Below are positions 8,778 to 18,454 of a DNA stretch of 64,000 nucleotides, piece by piece. Location of the stretch: positions 62,001 to 126,000 of the forward strand of contig NZ_JALKBA010000005.1 in the NCBI RefSeq assembly GCF_023015805.1, in the 5' to 3' direction. The first letter of the stretch is position 1; every line of letters starts with the position of its first letter. The stretch is from Cellulophaga sp. F20128. GTDB lineage: Bacteria; Bacteroidota; Bacteroidia; Flavobacteriales; Flavobacteriaceae. The notes below the pieces were generated by a model. The model made no database searches. It saw nothing but the letters and a program-made list of their open reading frames with translations, and was not told where the DNA came from. Position numbers and translations under genes: made by a program.

Positions 8778-10127
8778 TTACATTACTATTGTTTTCCCTG
8801 GCGTTGGAATTTCATAATTCCCATCTGCATCGGGCATTGTTGGTGGATTAGAATTCCAATTTAAATTATCTGGCACTAAAACTAGTTCCGATTTTAAAGC
8901 TTCATCCCAATTTATTACTTTTCCGGAATAGGTAGCCATACGCCCCATAATAGCTGTCATAGTACTATGTGCTCCGTATTCTGCATTACCAATAACCCCT
9001 TTATTACGTATGGAAGCAAACAACTTATCATGCTCCACTTGGTACGGATTAGGGTCGTTTTTACCTCTATACTTAAACAACTCTTCGCCGCCTAAGCCCC
9101 TTAGGTATGCGGTTCCTGCATCTTTCATTTCAACGGTACCTTTAGTCCCTTGGAAGTTTTCACCTACCTTACTCCATGTTCCAGGTTGATGACGACATTG
9201 ACTCGCTATTACCGCACCACTTGGGTAAGTATATTCTACAAAATGATGATCAAAAATTTCTCCGTGATCCTTTCCTGTCCGTATTTGTCTACCTCCCATT
9301 CCTTGTGCAGAGATTGGCGTTTCACCAACAAACCAGTTGGCAATATCTATATTGTGTATGTGTTGCTCTAAAATATGATCCCCACACAACCAATTAAAAT
9401 AATACCAGTTACGCATTTGGTATTCCATTTCCGTTTGCCCAGGCTGTCTTTCTCTTACCCAAACTCCACCACTATTCCAATACACTTGGCCAGACATTAT
9501 CTTACCAACTTCACCAGCATCAATTCGCCTTTTTATTTCAATATAGTTGTTTTGGTAATGTCTTTGTAACCCTACAACTACATTTAAGTTTTTCTCTTTG
9601 GCCACTCTAGCCGCCGCTAAAACCCGTCGAATCCCAGGAACATCTGTAGCTACTGGTTTTTCCATAAAAACGTGTTTTCCTGTTTTTACAGCATATTCAA
9701 AATGCTGTGGTCTAAATCCTGGTGGGGTTGTTAAAATCACAACATCGGCCTGATCCATAGCTTTCTCCGCAGCATCAAAACCTACATATTGGTGTTTCTC
9801 TTTAACATTTACTTTTCCTTGCCCTTCAAAGTTTTTAGATAATGTTGCGAAACTTCCTTGTAACCTATCATCAAAAGCATCTGCCATAGCAACCAACTCC
9901 ACATTATCGTCAGCTTTTAAAGCCTGACTAGCGGCACCTGTTCCACGACCACCACAACCAATAAGTGCAATCTTTAGCTTTTTCCCATTGCTCATATTTA
10001 CCATAGCATTCATTTGCATGGTTGGTAAAACCATTGCTCCGGTTAGTAAAGCAGATTTTTTTACAAAATCTCTTCTAGAACTTGCTGCTGTTTCTTCTTC
10101 TTTTTTTGGTTTGTTAGAAAGTTTCAT
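8778..10127 (-). CDS. Gfo/Idh/MocA family oxidoreductase, Tat-exported
   Basis: 449 residues from the chosen ATG at 10127. A longer frame opens at 10208, but it would overlap the upstream gene by 53 bases and place 27 unusual residues before the signal; the ATG at 10127 gives a normal 28-base gap. The N terminus carries a twin-arginine signal (SSRRDFVKKSALLTGAM). The Rossmann motif is IALIGCGGRGTGAA, and EKPVATDVPG matches the conserved EKP of the family. Bacteroidota have many such exported oxidoreductases, several acting on glycosides with bound NAD. The substrate is unknown, but the next genes downstream (GMC dehydrogenase pair) suggest keto-sugar chemistry. Confidence 0.88.
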   Translation of the reverse strand: MKLSNKPKKEEETAASSRRDFVKKSALLTGAMVLPTMQMNAMVNMSNGKKLKIALIGCGGRGTGAASQALKADDNVELVAMADAFDDRLQGSFATLSKNFEGQGKVNVKEKHQYVGFDAAEKAMDQADVVILTTPPGFRPQHFEYAVKTGKHVFMEKPVATDVPGIRRVLAAARVAKEKNLNVVVGLQRHYQNNYIEIKRRIDAGEVGKIMSGQVYWNSGGVWVRERQPGQTEMEYQMRNWYYFNWLCGDHILEQHIHNIDIANWFVGETPISAQGMGGRQIRTGKDHGEIFDHHFVEYTYPSGAVIASQCRHQPGTWSKVGENFQGTKGTVEMKDAGTAYLRGLGGEELFKYRGKNDPNPYQVEHDKLFASIRNKGVIGNAEYGAHSTMTAIMGRMATYSGKVINWDEALKSELVLVPDNLNWNSNPPTMPDADGNYEIPTPGKTIVM

Positions 10128-10155
10128 AATTTTCACTTTTTGGTTGTTAATTAAA

Positions 10156-11127
10156 CTATTTTTTCTTTGGGACTTTTGGTCCCCAGTATGTATCAAAATC
10201 TTTTTCATTGGGAGGATTCATATCTCTCACTATTCTAAACCCTACAAAACCAGCATCTGTATTCCACCAAACACTTTTTGGTAATTGTGGATCTCTTTGA
10301 TTCCAATTTGTATTAGGAGACTGCCTAGCTGCTGAACGCAACATATCAGGATCGTCATCCCATGAACCACCCCGTACTGTAAAATAACCATTAGAATTAG
10401 GCTCCGTACCATACCCTTGTTCTGTATAAAGTCCAGAGGTCCACTCCCCCACATTACCATGCATATCATACAAACCGAAGGCATTTGGTTTTTTTAAACC
10501 CACTTCCTTATAGGTGTCGTCACTATTGTCATAATACCAAGCATATTCCCCTAAATTAGAGACTTCATTACCAAATGAATAGGCTGTTTGTGAACCTGCC
10601 CGGCACGCATATTCCCACTCTTGTTCTGTTGGCAATCTATAAAAATGTCCTGTTTTAGCAGACAACCACTTGCAAAATTTAGTGGCTGCTAACTGGGTTG
10701 TGTTTACCACAGGCAAACCTGCCGAGGTACCCATACCTAAACTCATATCTACATACGGAATTGTAGCTCCAGATATAGCATCTATGTCTAAATTTACATC
10801 AGTTGCTTTAGTAGGATCTACAATACTATCTATTTCTCTGTTTAAATACAAATAATACAATTGCCATGTGGTCTCATATTTGGCCATCCAAAATGCATTA
10901 ATTTTTACTTTTTCCTGAGACCCTTCATCCAATTTTCTTTCTTTTTCATTCTCCGGACTGCCAAACAAGAACTCTCCCGAAGGAATACCTATCATTTCAA
11001 TCCCTAATTCTGAGCCTGCAAGTTTTTGAATGTAGTCCTTTGGTTTATCCTGTGCAGCAACAAAAGCAACACTGATCACTGAAATTAATAGTATTTTTAG
11101 GATCGAATTTATTTTAATCATTATCAT
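10156..11127 (-). CDS. SUMF1/formylglycine-generating-enzyme-fold protein, probably not a sulfatase maturase
   Basis: 323 residues with a signal peptide ending near VAAQ. It has the FGE-sulfatase fold landmarks: IPSGEFLFGS, RLPTEQEWEYACRAG, DMHGNVGEWTSG, TVRGGSW and GFRIVRD. In genuine formylglycine-generating enzymes the segment between RGGS and the final GFR contains the two catalytic cysteines and an R-C-A-x-R pattern; here it has no Cys at all, only RSAARQ. So the sequence argues against a catalytic maturase despite two sulfatase genes nearby. Such proteins often bind ligands or partner with other exported enzymes. The start may be 11127 or 11121 (MIMIK). It lies 28 bases upstream of the Gfo/Idh gene. 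Confidence 0.85.
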   Translation of the reverse strand: MIMIKINSILKILLISVISVAFVAAQDKPKDYIQKLAGSELGIEMIGIPSGEFLFGSPENEKERKLDEGSQEKVKINAFWMAKYETTWQLYYLYLNREIDSIVDPTKATDVNLDIDAISGATIPYVDMSLGMGTSAGLPVVNTTQLAATKFCKWLSAKTGHFYRLPTEQEWEYACRAGSQTAYSFGNEVSNLGEYAWYYDNSDDTYKEVGLKKPNAFGLYDMHGNVGEWTSGLYTEQGYGTEPNSNGYFTVRGGSWDDDPDMLRSAARQSPNTNWNQRDPQLPKSVWWNTDAGFVGFRIVRDMNPPNEKDFDTYWGPKVPKKK

Positions 11128-11213
11128 TTAAATCTCTAATAAGCTTACTAATTTAGAACAATTGACATAAACTATCTTTTAAATTTATGTTAATGCCCTT
11201 TATTTTAAATATT

Positions 11214-12782
11214 TTACTCGATAGACAGCAGTCCTTCTTCGACTAGCGGAATTCGAAATTGAGCAATACTAGCTGATGTGTGCTCCTTTTTGTAAATCGC
11301 TGCCATTTCTGAAATAATTTCGGGATGGTCCTTGGCAATATTCTTTTTCTCAAGGGGGTCTTTTTCCAAATCATAAAGTTCAAGGGTGGCTTTAGCTTTC
11401 TTTGATTTTAAGTTTCTTCTAAGTATTTTCCACTTCCCCATACGAATTGCTACTTGCCCTCCAGACTCCGGAAACTCCCAATACAAAAAAGCATGTTCTT
11501 TTTGATTTTCTTTAGACAGTAATGTTGGCAAAAAGCTAACCCCATCCGTTTTCTCTGTCATTGAAAAACCAGTAACCTCACTTAAGGTCGCCATTACATC
11601 ATACTGTGCCGAAATAAGATCAGAGGTACTACCCTTAGCGATGTGGTTGGGCCAAGATGCAATCATAGGAACGCGTATACCTCCTTCGTATAGGTTTCCT
11701 TTACCTCTTCCTGCCAGTCCATCAAAAGGTTTTGCACTATCAAAAAATTCCGAGTCGGCTCCTCCATTAAAGGTAGGACCATTGTCTGACGTAAAAACGA
11801 TAAGGGTATTATCATAGATCCCTTCATCTTTTAATTGTTGCACTAATTTACCAACATTCTCATCCAAATAAGACACCATAGCCGCATAGGCCGCTCTGGG
11901 GGTTTGATGTGGAAAATATCCTCTATTGCCCAAATATGGTTTTTCTGCTCCAAATTTATCTTTATAATAATCTACCCAACGTTGAGGCGCTTGCAAGGCT
12001 ACATGCGGAATTGGTGTAGCCCAATACAGGAAAAAAGGATTTTCTTTATTGCGTGTAACAAAGCCTGTTAACTCTTTAAACATTACGTCTGGCGCGTAAT
12101 TTTCTAAGGTATACTTTGCATAGCTTTCAGGATTATTAGGATCTGCATTTTTATCCAGTTTGGTCCCAGGGGCAACAGTATCCTTGTTGATATATATTCG
12201 CTCTTGATTTTTATACAAATGCATCGGGTAATAGGTATGAGCCTGACGTTGGCAATTAAAACCAACAAAAAAATCAAATCCCTTTTTATTCGGAGTAGAA
12301 TTGGTGTGTGGCGCCCCTAAGCCCCACTTTCCAATAATCCCAGTTTTGTATCCTACGGCTTGTAGTTTACTTGCCAAGGTAATGGTAGAGTCTGGTAATG
12401 GGTATTGCCCTTCTAAGGTAGAATCTTTAATCATGGCTTTATAATCCCAAACATCTCCCCTACTGCTCCAAGCGTAATTGCCTCTGATAAACGCATTTCC
12501 AGAATGTAAACCAGTAAGCAACATTCCCCTTGCAGGAGCGCATACAGGCGCAGAAGTATAATGCTGAGTAAACAACATTCCATTACTTGCCAGGGCATCA
12601 ATATTGGGAGTCTCAATCTTTTCTTGGCCATAAACCCCGAGTTCTCCGTAGCCAAGATCATCGGCCAGGATATAGATGATATTAGGCTTAGTTTCTTCCG
12701 AAATTTCCTTATTTTTTGGGTTTTCGTTACACGATAAAAAAAAGAGAAGCAATAGTACACTTATGGAAGCATTGAATTTCAT
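11214..12782 (-). CDS. arylsulfatase-type sulfatase lipoprotein, S1 family
   Basis: 522 residues, lipoprotein signal with Cys18 (FFLSC). Metal-binding pair Asp41-Asp42 in LADDLGYG, signature CAPARGMLLTG with Cys81 as the formylglycine site, and FTSDNGP plus GLAGRGKGNLYEGGIRVPM are standard arylsulfatase A-like blocks. Full length for the family. It differs clearly from the sulfatase at 4530-6173, so the pair probably handles different sulfate positions. It is the same strand as, and 86 bases upstream of, the SUMF1-fold gene. The sulfatase itself still needs a maturase (FGE or anSME) encoded elsewhere. Confidence 0.9.
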   Translation of the reverse strand: MKFNASISVLLLLFFLSCNENPKNKEISEETKPNIIYILADDLGYGELGVYGQEKIETPNIDALASNGMLFTQHYTSAPVCAPARGMLLTGLHSGNAFIRGNYAWSSRGDVWDYKAMIKDSTLEGQYPLPDSTITLASKLQAVGYKTGIIGKWGLGAPHTNSTPNKKGFDFFVGFNCQRQAHTYYPMHLYKNQERIYINKDTVAPGTKLDKNADPNNPESYAKYTLENYAPDVMFKELTGFVTRNKENPFFLYWATPIPHVALQAPQRWVDYYKDKFGAEKPYLGNRGYFPHQTPRAAYAAMVSYLDENVGKLVQQLKDEGIYDNTLIVFTSDNGPTFNGGADSEFFDSAKPFDGLAGRGKGNLYEGGIRVPMIASWPNHIAKGSTSDLISAQYDVMATLSEVTGFSMTEKTDGVSFLPTLLSKENQKEHAFLYWEFPESGGQVAIRMGKWKILRRNLKSKKAKATLELYDLEKDPLEKKNIAKDHPEIISEMAAIYKKEHTSASIAQFRIPLVEEGLLSIE

Positions 12783-12818
12783 AAACTGAATTTTGTTTAA
12801 AAAGTATTAAATGTAGGA

Positions 12819-13781
12819 TTAATCTTGTGCGATAAACTCCATGGGATAATCGGTGCCAGCTACCTTAAGTATGGCAGCGTAAATATAGTCGCACACTTTT
12901 TGTTGGCCGGGGAAGTTTATTAATTCGATTGTATCTTCAGGGGTATGGTATTGTGGATGCCCGCCTGTGTGTAAGCCCAAGACTGATATCTTTTTTCTGT
13001 AAAAAGAAACATGATCAGACCCGCCTACAGATCCTGCGTGCACAACAGGTGACAACCCAAGTGGCGGCCCCAACTCTTTCATTAATTTCTGTCCGTCAGG
13101 AAAGGTACCTGCACCCCCCATATATACTTGGTTGCCTTCATTTAATCTACCAACCATATCCATATTAATCATTAATTTAATTTGAGAAAGCGGCACTATT
13201 GGGTTTTCAACAAAGTAACTACTACCCTTTAAGCCTTGCTCTTCCCCGCCAAAAGCTATTAGCAATATACTGCGTTTTAATTCACTTTTATTGGCGGCAA
13301 GTCGCTCTCCAATCTCCAATAAGGCAGCTGTACCACTGGCATTATCATCTGCGCCATGGTGAATTTCTATCTTATCGGACTTCGATGAAGGTCCGCCCCC
13401 TATACCTAGGTGATCGTAATGAGCTCCTAAGACAATATACTCATCCTTTAAAATTGGATCATTTCCTTCGATAACCCCAATAACATTCCATGTTTTTACA
13501 GCTGGTTTTACAGGCATCTCCTTTTTAACACGCAGTTTTACGGTAAACTCTTGGGTATAGCTTTTAGAAAAAGCTGAAATTTTAGATTTTTTAAAATTCT
13601 TTTCAATATACCTTACTACCTTTTTATTTAATTTTCCACCGGGATATCTCCCCCCATTTGTATCGGATGTTAAAAATTGAATATGATCTCTTAATTCTGA
13701 TTCAGTTATTAAAGATTGTGCACTAACCCTAGATAGACTAAACACTAGTACAACAAGCAAAAGGTAATTTTTATTCTTCAT
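12819..13781 (-). CDS. M28 family zinc aminopeptidase, exported
   Basis: 320 residues with a signal peptide (about 1-22, ending SAQS). All M28 co-catalytic zinc ligands are visible: His121 in GAHYDHLG, Asp145 in HHGADDNASG, the Glu180-Glu181 pair in GGEEQGLKG, Asp208 in NMDMVGR and His279 in YHTPEDT. It removes N-terminal amino acids from peptides in the periplasm or outside the cell. It is first in the long minus-strand block; a good promoter element sits about 20 bases upstream, and 36 bases separate it from the sulfatase, so it may lead the transcript. Confidence 0.9.
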   Translation of the reverse strand: MKNKNYLLLVVLVFSLSRVSAQSLITESELRDHIQFLTSDTNGGRYPGGKLNKKVVRYIEKNFKKSKISAFSKSYTQEFTVKLRVKKEMPVKPAVKTWNVIGVIEGNDPILKDEYIVLGAHYDHLGIGGGPSSKSDKIEIHHGADDNASGTAALLEIGERLAANKSELKRSILLIAFGGEEQGLKGSSYFVENPIVPLSQIKLMINMDMVGRLNEGNQVYMGGAGTFPDGQKLMKELGPPLGLSPVVHAGSVGGSDHVSFYRKKISVLGLHTGGHPQYHTPEDTIELINFPGQQKVCDYIYAAILKVAGTDYPMEFIAQD

Positions 13782-13800
13782 GTATATATTTTTATAAATT

Positions 13801-13830
13801 CAAATATAATCGATAACATATAAACTAGAA
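13801..13830 (-). promoter_or_regulatory. candidate Bacteroidota promoter of the M28 peptidase
   Basis: On the minus strand TATATTTG (13801-13808) fits TAnnTTTG exactly, and a TTC (13828-13830) stands 19 bases upstream where TTG is expected. The gene begins 20 bases downstream, giving a very short leader. Confidence 0.5.
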
Positions 13831-13926
13831 ATTTATCCCATGGTTAAAATATAAAATACTCTTAGAGACAAAAAACAAATCATTGACTGTTAATTAATTA
13901 CAGTGTATTTAATGAAATTCGGCTCC

Positions 13927-13934
13927 TATTTTTG
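13927..13934 (+). promoter_or_regulatory. candidate -7 element upstream of the M16 peptidase
   Basis: TATTTTTG matches TAnnTTTG exactly about 105 bases before the M16 start. No TTG is found at the proper distance, so only half the promoter is supported. The remainder of this 259-base divergent region holds no gene that I can see. Confidence 0.35.
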
Positions 13935-14040
13935 TAACAAAATCTAAGTTTAAAGACATATAATTATACTATATTTAACCCTTTGACATGCGGGTTTCTT
14001 CGGATTTAAGTACCTCATATAAAACTAATTCAATTTAAAA

Positions 14041-16842
14041 ATGAAAAAAATCACAACTTTGCTTAGTCTATTCCTATGTATTGGACTATCGGCCCAACAA
14101 CTAGATCTAAACCAACCCTTACCCGTAAACACTAAAATTAAAAAAGGGGTGCTACCAAATGGTATGACCTATTATATCTACAATACGGACGTTACCAAGG
14201 GGGTAGCCAGCTATTATATCATACAAAATGTAGGATCAGTATTAGAGAATGATAATCAACAAGGTTTAGCTCACTTTTTGGAACATATGGCTTTTAATGG
14301 CACAAAAAACTTTGCTGGAAAAGGGATCTTAAACACCCTTCAAAAACACGGTGCTGTTTTTGGGAAGGACATCAACGCTTATACTTCTTTTGATGAGACT
14401 GTCTACAATATGGATAACATCCCTACAACAGACGGACTTATAGATACTGCTCTATTGGTTTTACACGACTGGTCTAATTACCTCTTGCTAACCGATGAAG
14501 AAATAGATGCAGAAAGAGGTGTTATTAAGGAAGAATGGAGAACACGCCAGAGTGGAGGAATGCGAATTCTTCAACAATCTTTACCCGTAATGTTTAACAA
14601 CTCCAAATACTCCAACCGCTTACCAATAGGCTTAATGGATGTGGTTGACAATTTTGAATACAAAGCCTTGCGCGATTTTTATCATGATTGGTACCGTACA
14701 GATTTACAGGCAATTGCTATTGTTGGCGATATTGATGTGGATGAAATAGAACAAAAAATAAAAGATAGATTCTCTGGAATACCTGCTGTAAAAAATCCAA
14801 AAGAACGATTTTTAGTTGAGATAGATGACAATGATGAAATGCTTTACAATTTGGCTATGGATGAAGAGGTGTCTACAGCTAGTATTTCTTTTGGAATTAA
14901 TCACCCTAAATCTATAGAAGACCAAACTGTTGCCGATCTAAAAGAATCTCTTTTAAATGGTATGGCTACCTCTATGCTTTCAACTAGATTGAATGAAATT
15001 AGACAAAAACCCGACGCTCCATTTTTATTTGCACGCGTAGGATACAGTGGAAAAGTTAGGCTAAAAAATGAATTTTCCACAAGTATTAGCCCTAAGCCAG
15101 ACCAGCAACAAGCAGCTTTTAAAGCAGTATTAGAAGAAATCAATAGAGTTGTTAGGTTCGGATTTACCCAGGGTGAAATAGATAGAACAATAAAACAGTA
15201 TGCCAATTTTTATGAAACAAGCATCAGTAAGGAAGATGATATGTCACATGGGCAAATTATTAGAATGATGCAGAATGATTATTTAAACAATGAAACAATA
15301 ACACCTATTGCAGAAGAGTACGCCTTGGTGCAAGAAATTTTTGCTACCATTTCTCCTGAAGAGCTACACAATGCCTTTAAAAAATTGTACACTAAAAAGA
15401 ACAGGGCAATTAGTGTTACCGGTGTTAAAGGAAAAAATAACTTAACTAAGGATGAGGCTGTAGCCATCATAGAAAATGCGGAGAACAATGAAACTTTAAT
15501 CGCTTATGCAGATGATTTTAGTGGTAAAACTTTATTGTCTGGCACCAGCTTAAAAGAAGGTAGTATTGTAGCAGAGGAAGTTAACCCAGCTATTGGAGCA
15601 ACCATTTTTACCCTTAGTAATGGGGTTAAAGTTTATTATAAATTTGCTGATAAAAATGCGAATGATGTAAAATTAACGGCTAGGAGTTACGGCGGCACAT
15701 CCCTTTTACAGGACCAGGACTTACCCTCTGCCAACATTATGGGTAATATTGTACAAATGTCTGGATTAGGAGAATTTTCTGCGACAGACTTACCAAAAAT
15801 ATTGGCTGGAAAAACAGCATCTACTTCTGTTAACCTATCTAGCCTAAGTGAAAGCATAAGTGGTTCTTCTGTGACCAAAGATGTTGAAACTATGCTTCAA
15901 ATGGTATACTTACGTTTTGAAAAACCTCGTTTTGATGAAGATGCCTATAAAGTATTACTAGGGAATATCACCAATTTTTTATCCAGAAAAAGCAAGGACA
16001 TTAATTCTAAAATGCAAGATAGTCTTACCGTTACCTTATACGGCAACCACCACCCTAAGGTTCGGATTATGAATGAAGCCTATATGCAAGACGTTTCTTT
16101 TGATAAAATGAAAACTATTTACTTGGATCGATTTAAAAATGCAGCCGACTTCACCTTTTTTATTGTAGGAGACATCCAAAAAGAAGAGTTAAAGCCTTTA
16201 TTAGCCAAATATATCGCTAGTATTTCTGCCAATGCAACCAAGGAAAATTACAAAGTAGATCCCTCTTCTTGGATAAACAACGCCATTGACAAGGATATTT
16301 TCTTAAAAATGGAAGATGAAAAAGGCTCTGTTAGAGTGGGGTATAAAAAAGAAATGAAATACAGTCTTAAGAACGATATTTTAGCCAGTGCTTTAGGCGA
16401 TATTTTGCAGTTGAGAATTACAGAAACGGTAAGAGAAGCAGAAGGCGGAGCCTACTCCCCTAGAGCCAGCGCCAGTTTTAGCAAAAGACCAATATCAGAA
16501 GGTAGTATTTCTATCAGTTTTGATTGTAACCCCGAGAAGGTAGATCAGCTAATTACTATTGTACAGGACGAAGTTGAAAAAATTGCAAAAGGTGAAATTA
16601 GTCAAGTAGACTTAGACAAAACGTTAACGAACTTTATTAAAGAGCGCAAAGAGTCTAAAGATTACAATAGGTATGAAATGAGTTTACTTCAAAACTATGT
16701 ATTGGAAGGCTATAATATGAACGACCCTAAGAATTATGAAAATATTGTAAACGCTATCACCGCCAAGGATATTCAAAAATTTACAAAAGCATTATTAAAA
16801 GGTGCAAAAACCTACGAAATTGCCTTTAAACCAAAAAAATAA
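14041..16842 (+). CDS. M16 family (pitrilysin/insulinase-like) zinc protease, exported
   Basis: 933 residues with a signal peptide ending near GLSAQQ. The inverted zinc motif HxxEH is HFLEH (His78, Glu81, His82), with the distal ligand Glu158 in the EEIDAERGVIKEEWR block. The length, about 930, matches the two-repeat PqqL-like exported M16 proteins: an active N-terminal half and an inactive C-terminal half that contains the R/Y-type block near the end (KDYNRYEMSLLQNYVL). Probably digests peptides in the periplasm. The TlpA-like gene follows after 13 bases and is likely co-transcribed. Confidence 0.92.
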   Translation: MKKITTLLSLFLCIGLSAQQLDLNQPLPVNTKIKKGVLPNGMTYYIYNTDVTKGVASYYIIQNVGSVLENDNQQGLAHFLEHMAFNGTKNFAGKGILNTLQKHGAVFGKDINAYTSFDETVYNMDNIPTTDGLIDTALLVLHDWSNYLLLTDEEIDAERGVIKEEWRTRQSGGMRILQQSLPVMFNNSKYSNRLPIGLMDVVDNFEYKALRDFYHDWYRTDLQAIAIVGDIDVDEIEQKIKDRFSGIPAVKNPKERFLVEIDDNDEMLYNLAMDEEVSTASISFGINHPKSIEDQTVADLKESLLNGMATSMLSTRLNEIRQKPDAPFLFARVGYSGKVRLKNEFSTSISPKPDQQQAAFKAVLEEINRVVRFGFTQGEIDRTIKQYANFYETSISKEDDMSHGQIIRMMQNDYLNNETITPIAEEYALVQEIFATISPEELHNAFKKLYTKKNRAISVTGVKGKNNLTKDEAVAIIENAENNETLIAYADDFSGKTLLSGTSLKEGSIVAEEVNPAIGATIFTLSNGVKVYYKFADKNANDVKLTARSYGGTSLLQDQDLPSANIMGNIVQMSGLGEFSATDLPKILAGKTASTSVNLSSLSESISGSSVTKDVETMLQMVYLRFEKPRFDEDAYKVLLGNITNFLSRKSKDINSKMQDSLTVTLYGNHHPKVRIMNEAYMQDVSFDKMKTIYLDRFKNAADFTFFIVGDIQKEELKPLLAKYIASISANATKENYKVDPSSWINNAIDKDIFLKMEDEKGSVRVGYKKEMKYSLKNDILASALGDILQLRITETVREAEGGAYSPRASASFSKRPISEGSISISFDCNPEKVDQLITIVQDEVEKIAKGEISQVDLDKTLTNFIKERKESKDYNRYEMSLLQNYVLEGYNMNDPKNYENIVNAITAKDIQKFTKALLKGAKTYEIAFKPKK

Positions 16843-16855
16843 ACAAAACAGAATA

Positions 16856-18229
16856 ATGAGAAAAACCTTTTATATTTTAGGATTAGCAGGCATAAGCCTA
16901 GCTTCATGTACAGAAGAAACTCCTATAAATTATGCCATTGTTAGTGGTAAAATTGCAAATGCCACTAGCAATCAATTATTGGTTGCTAGCACCCTGAATC
17001 GCAAACAAACTGATACGCTTGCCCTAGGTGCCGATGGCTCCTTTACAGACACTATTCAGTCTCCCAAAGGACAATATACGATAGTCAATGATAAAAATAG
17101 AGCTACTATCTACCTCGAAAAAGGGTATGATATTACTTTTAACGCAGATGCCAAAGATTTTAAAAATAGTATTGCATATACCGGCGTTGGTTCTTTGGAA
17201 AATGATTTTTTAAGAGCCAAGGCTACAAAGGAAACAGCCTTTAAGGGTGGTGAAAACCCATACACCCTAGAAGAAACAGCTTTTAAAGAAAAGTTTAACA
17301 CTCATAAAACAGAATTAAACAGCCTATTAGACAATACCCAAAGCATCTCTGAAAGTTTTAAAACAGCACAAAAAAAAGACATCAATTACAGCTATTTAAG
17401 TGCACTTTCTAATTATGAATCCTACCATAGGCATTACGCTAAAAAACCAGACTATAAAATGTCTGAAGGTTTTTTAAGTGAGTTAGATGTTCTCGATTTT
17501 GAAAACGATGAGGATTATGAAAATTCGAATGCTTATAAAGCATTGGTTCGATCAAATCATAGCCAAGTTGCGAGTAGTTTAAGTAAAAAAGATTCTATCG
17601 ATTTTTATCTTGCTTCTCTTTTAACTAGTTCAAAAATTAAATCAGATAAAATCAAGAATGATTTTCTGTCACAAGCAACTACTTATATTACGTACACGGG
17701 GGATTTAGAAGCATACTATACCGCCTTTAAAGAAGTCGCAACAGATAAAGACTTAATTGCAAAAATAGATGCACAATATGCAAACCTAAAAGTTTTAACT
17801 AAGGGCAACCCTTCTCCTAAATTTGTGGCCTATGAAAATAACGCAGGAGGCACAACGTCTCTAGACGACTTAAAAGGAAAGTTCGTGTATATAGATGTGT
17901 GGGCAACATGGTGTGGCCCTTGTTTGGCTGAAATCCCTTCTTTAAAAGAGATAGAGAAAACATACCACAATAAAAACATAGAATTTGTTAGTATCTCTGT
18001 AGATAGACCAGATGCGTATGACAAGTGGAAGCAAATGATTGTTGATCGAGAATTAGGAGGGATACAACTGATCGCTGACAATAATTTTAGTTCAGATTTT
18101 GTTCAAGAATACGTGATTAAAGGAATTCCTAAATTTATATTATTAGATCCTAAGGGTACTATTGTTAATGCCAATGCCCCAAGGCCTTCTGATCCCAAAT
18201 TAAAAGAGGTTTTAAATAACTTATTGTAA
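16856..18229 (+). CDS. TlpA-like thiol-disulfide oxidoreductase lipoprotein
   Basis: 457 residues from ATG 16856, chosen because it gives a perfect lipoprotein signal (GISLASC, Cys18); a longer frame from 16802 would overlap the M16 gene. An N-terminal beta domain of the DUF4369 kind (about 25-120) is followed by a helical middle and a C-terminal TlpA/AhpC thioredoxin domain with WATWCGPC (CGPC at 353-356) and the cis-proline region KGIPKF. Proteins of this layout are common in Bacteroidota and reduce disulfides in the periplasm, fed by DsbD; a DsbD gene lies next downstream. A terminator follows. Confidence 0.9.
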   Translation: MRKTFYILGLAGISLASCTEETPINYAIVSGKIANATSNQLLVASTLNRKQTDTLALGADGSFTDTIQSPKGQYTIVNDKNRATIYLEKGYDITFNADAKDFKNSIAYTGVGSLENDFLRAKATKETAFKGGENPYTLEETAFKEKFNTHKTELNSLLDNTQSISESFKTAQKKDINYSYLSALSNYESYHRHYAKKPDYKMSEGFLSELDVLDFENDEDYENSNAYKALVRSNHSQVASSLSKKDSIDFYLASLLTSSKIKSDKIKNDFLSQATTYITYTGDLEAYYTAFKEVATDKDLIAKIDAQYANLKVLTKGNPSPKFVAYENNAGGTTSLDDLKGKFVYIDVWATWCGPCLAEIPSLKEIEKTYHNKNIEFVSISVDRPDAYDKWKQMIVDRELGGIQLIADNNFSSDFVQEYVIKGIPKFILLDPKGTIVNANAPRPSDPKLKEVLNNLL

Positions 18230-18256
18230 AACAAAAAATTAAAACTTACATCACAA

Positions 18257-18293
18257 AAATCCTCTTGGTAGTTTCTATCAAGAGGATTTTTTA
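18257..18293 (+). terminator. intrinsic terminator after the TlpA-like gene
   Basis: AAAATCCTCTTG and CAAGAGGATTTT form a 12-base stem around a ten-base loop, followed by further T residues, 27 bases after the stop codon. The remaining 160 bases before dsbD show no gene. Confidence 0.85.
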
Positions 18294-18454
18294 AAAATTA
18301 TTTTACCCTATGATGACACCCAAATCATAATTTTTAAACGCTTCTATTACAGAACAAGAAATCAACTTACAAACATTAACCATTTTTAACAGCAATAAAG
18401 TAAGGGTTCTTTGTTATTTTTACGTCTAATTAGATATCCATTAAACATTATATT

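Noticed and set aside
10156-11127. Calling this gene the sulfatase-maturing formylglycine-generating enzyme
   Set aside because: The catalytic cysteine pair is missing; only the fold is supported.
2841-13781. Naming this block a polysaccharide utilisation locus
   Set aside because: There is no SusC/SusD pair, no glycoside hydrolase or polysaccharide lyase and no recognisable regulator; only sulfatases, an esterase and oxidoreductases.
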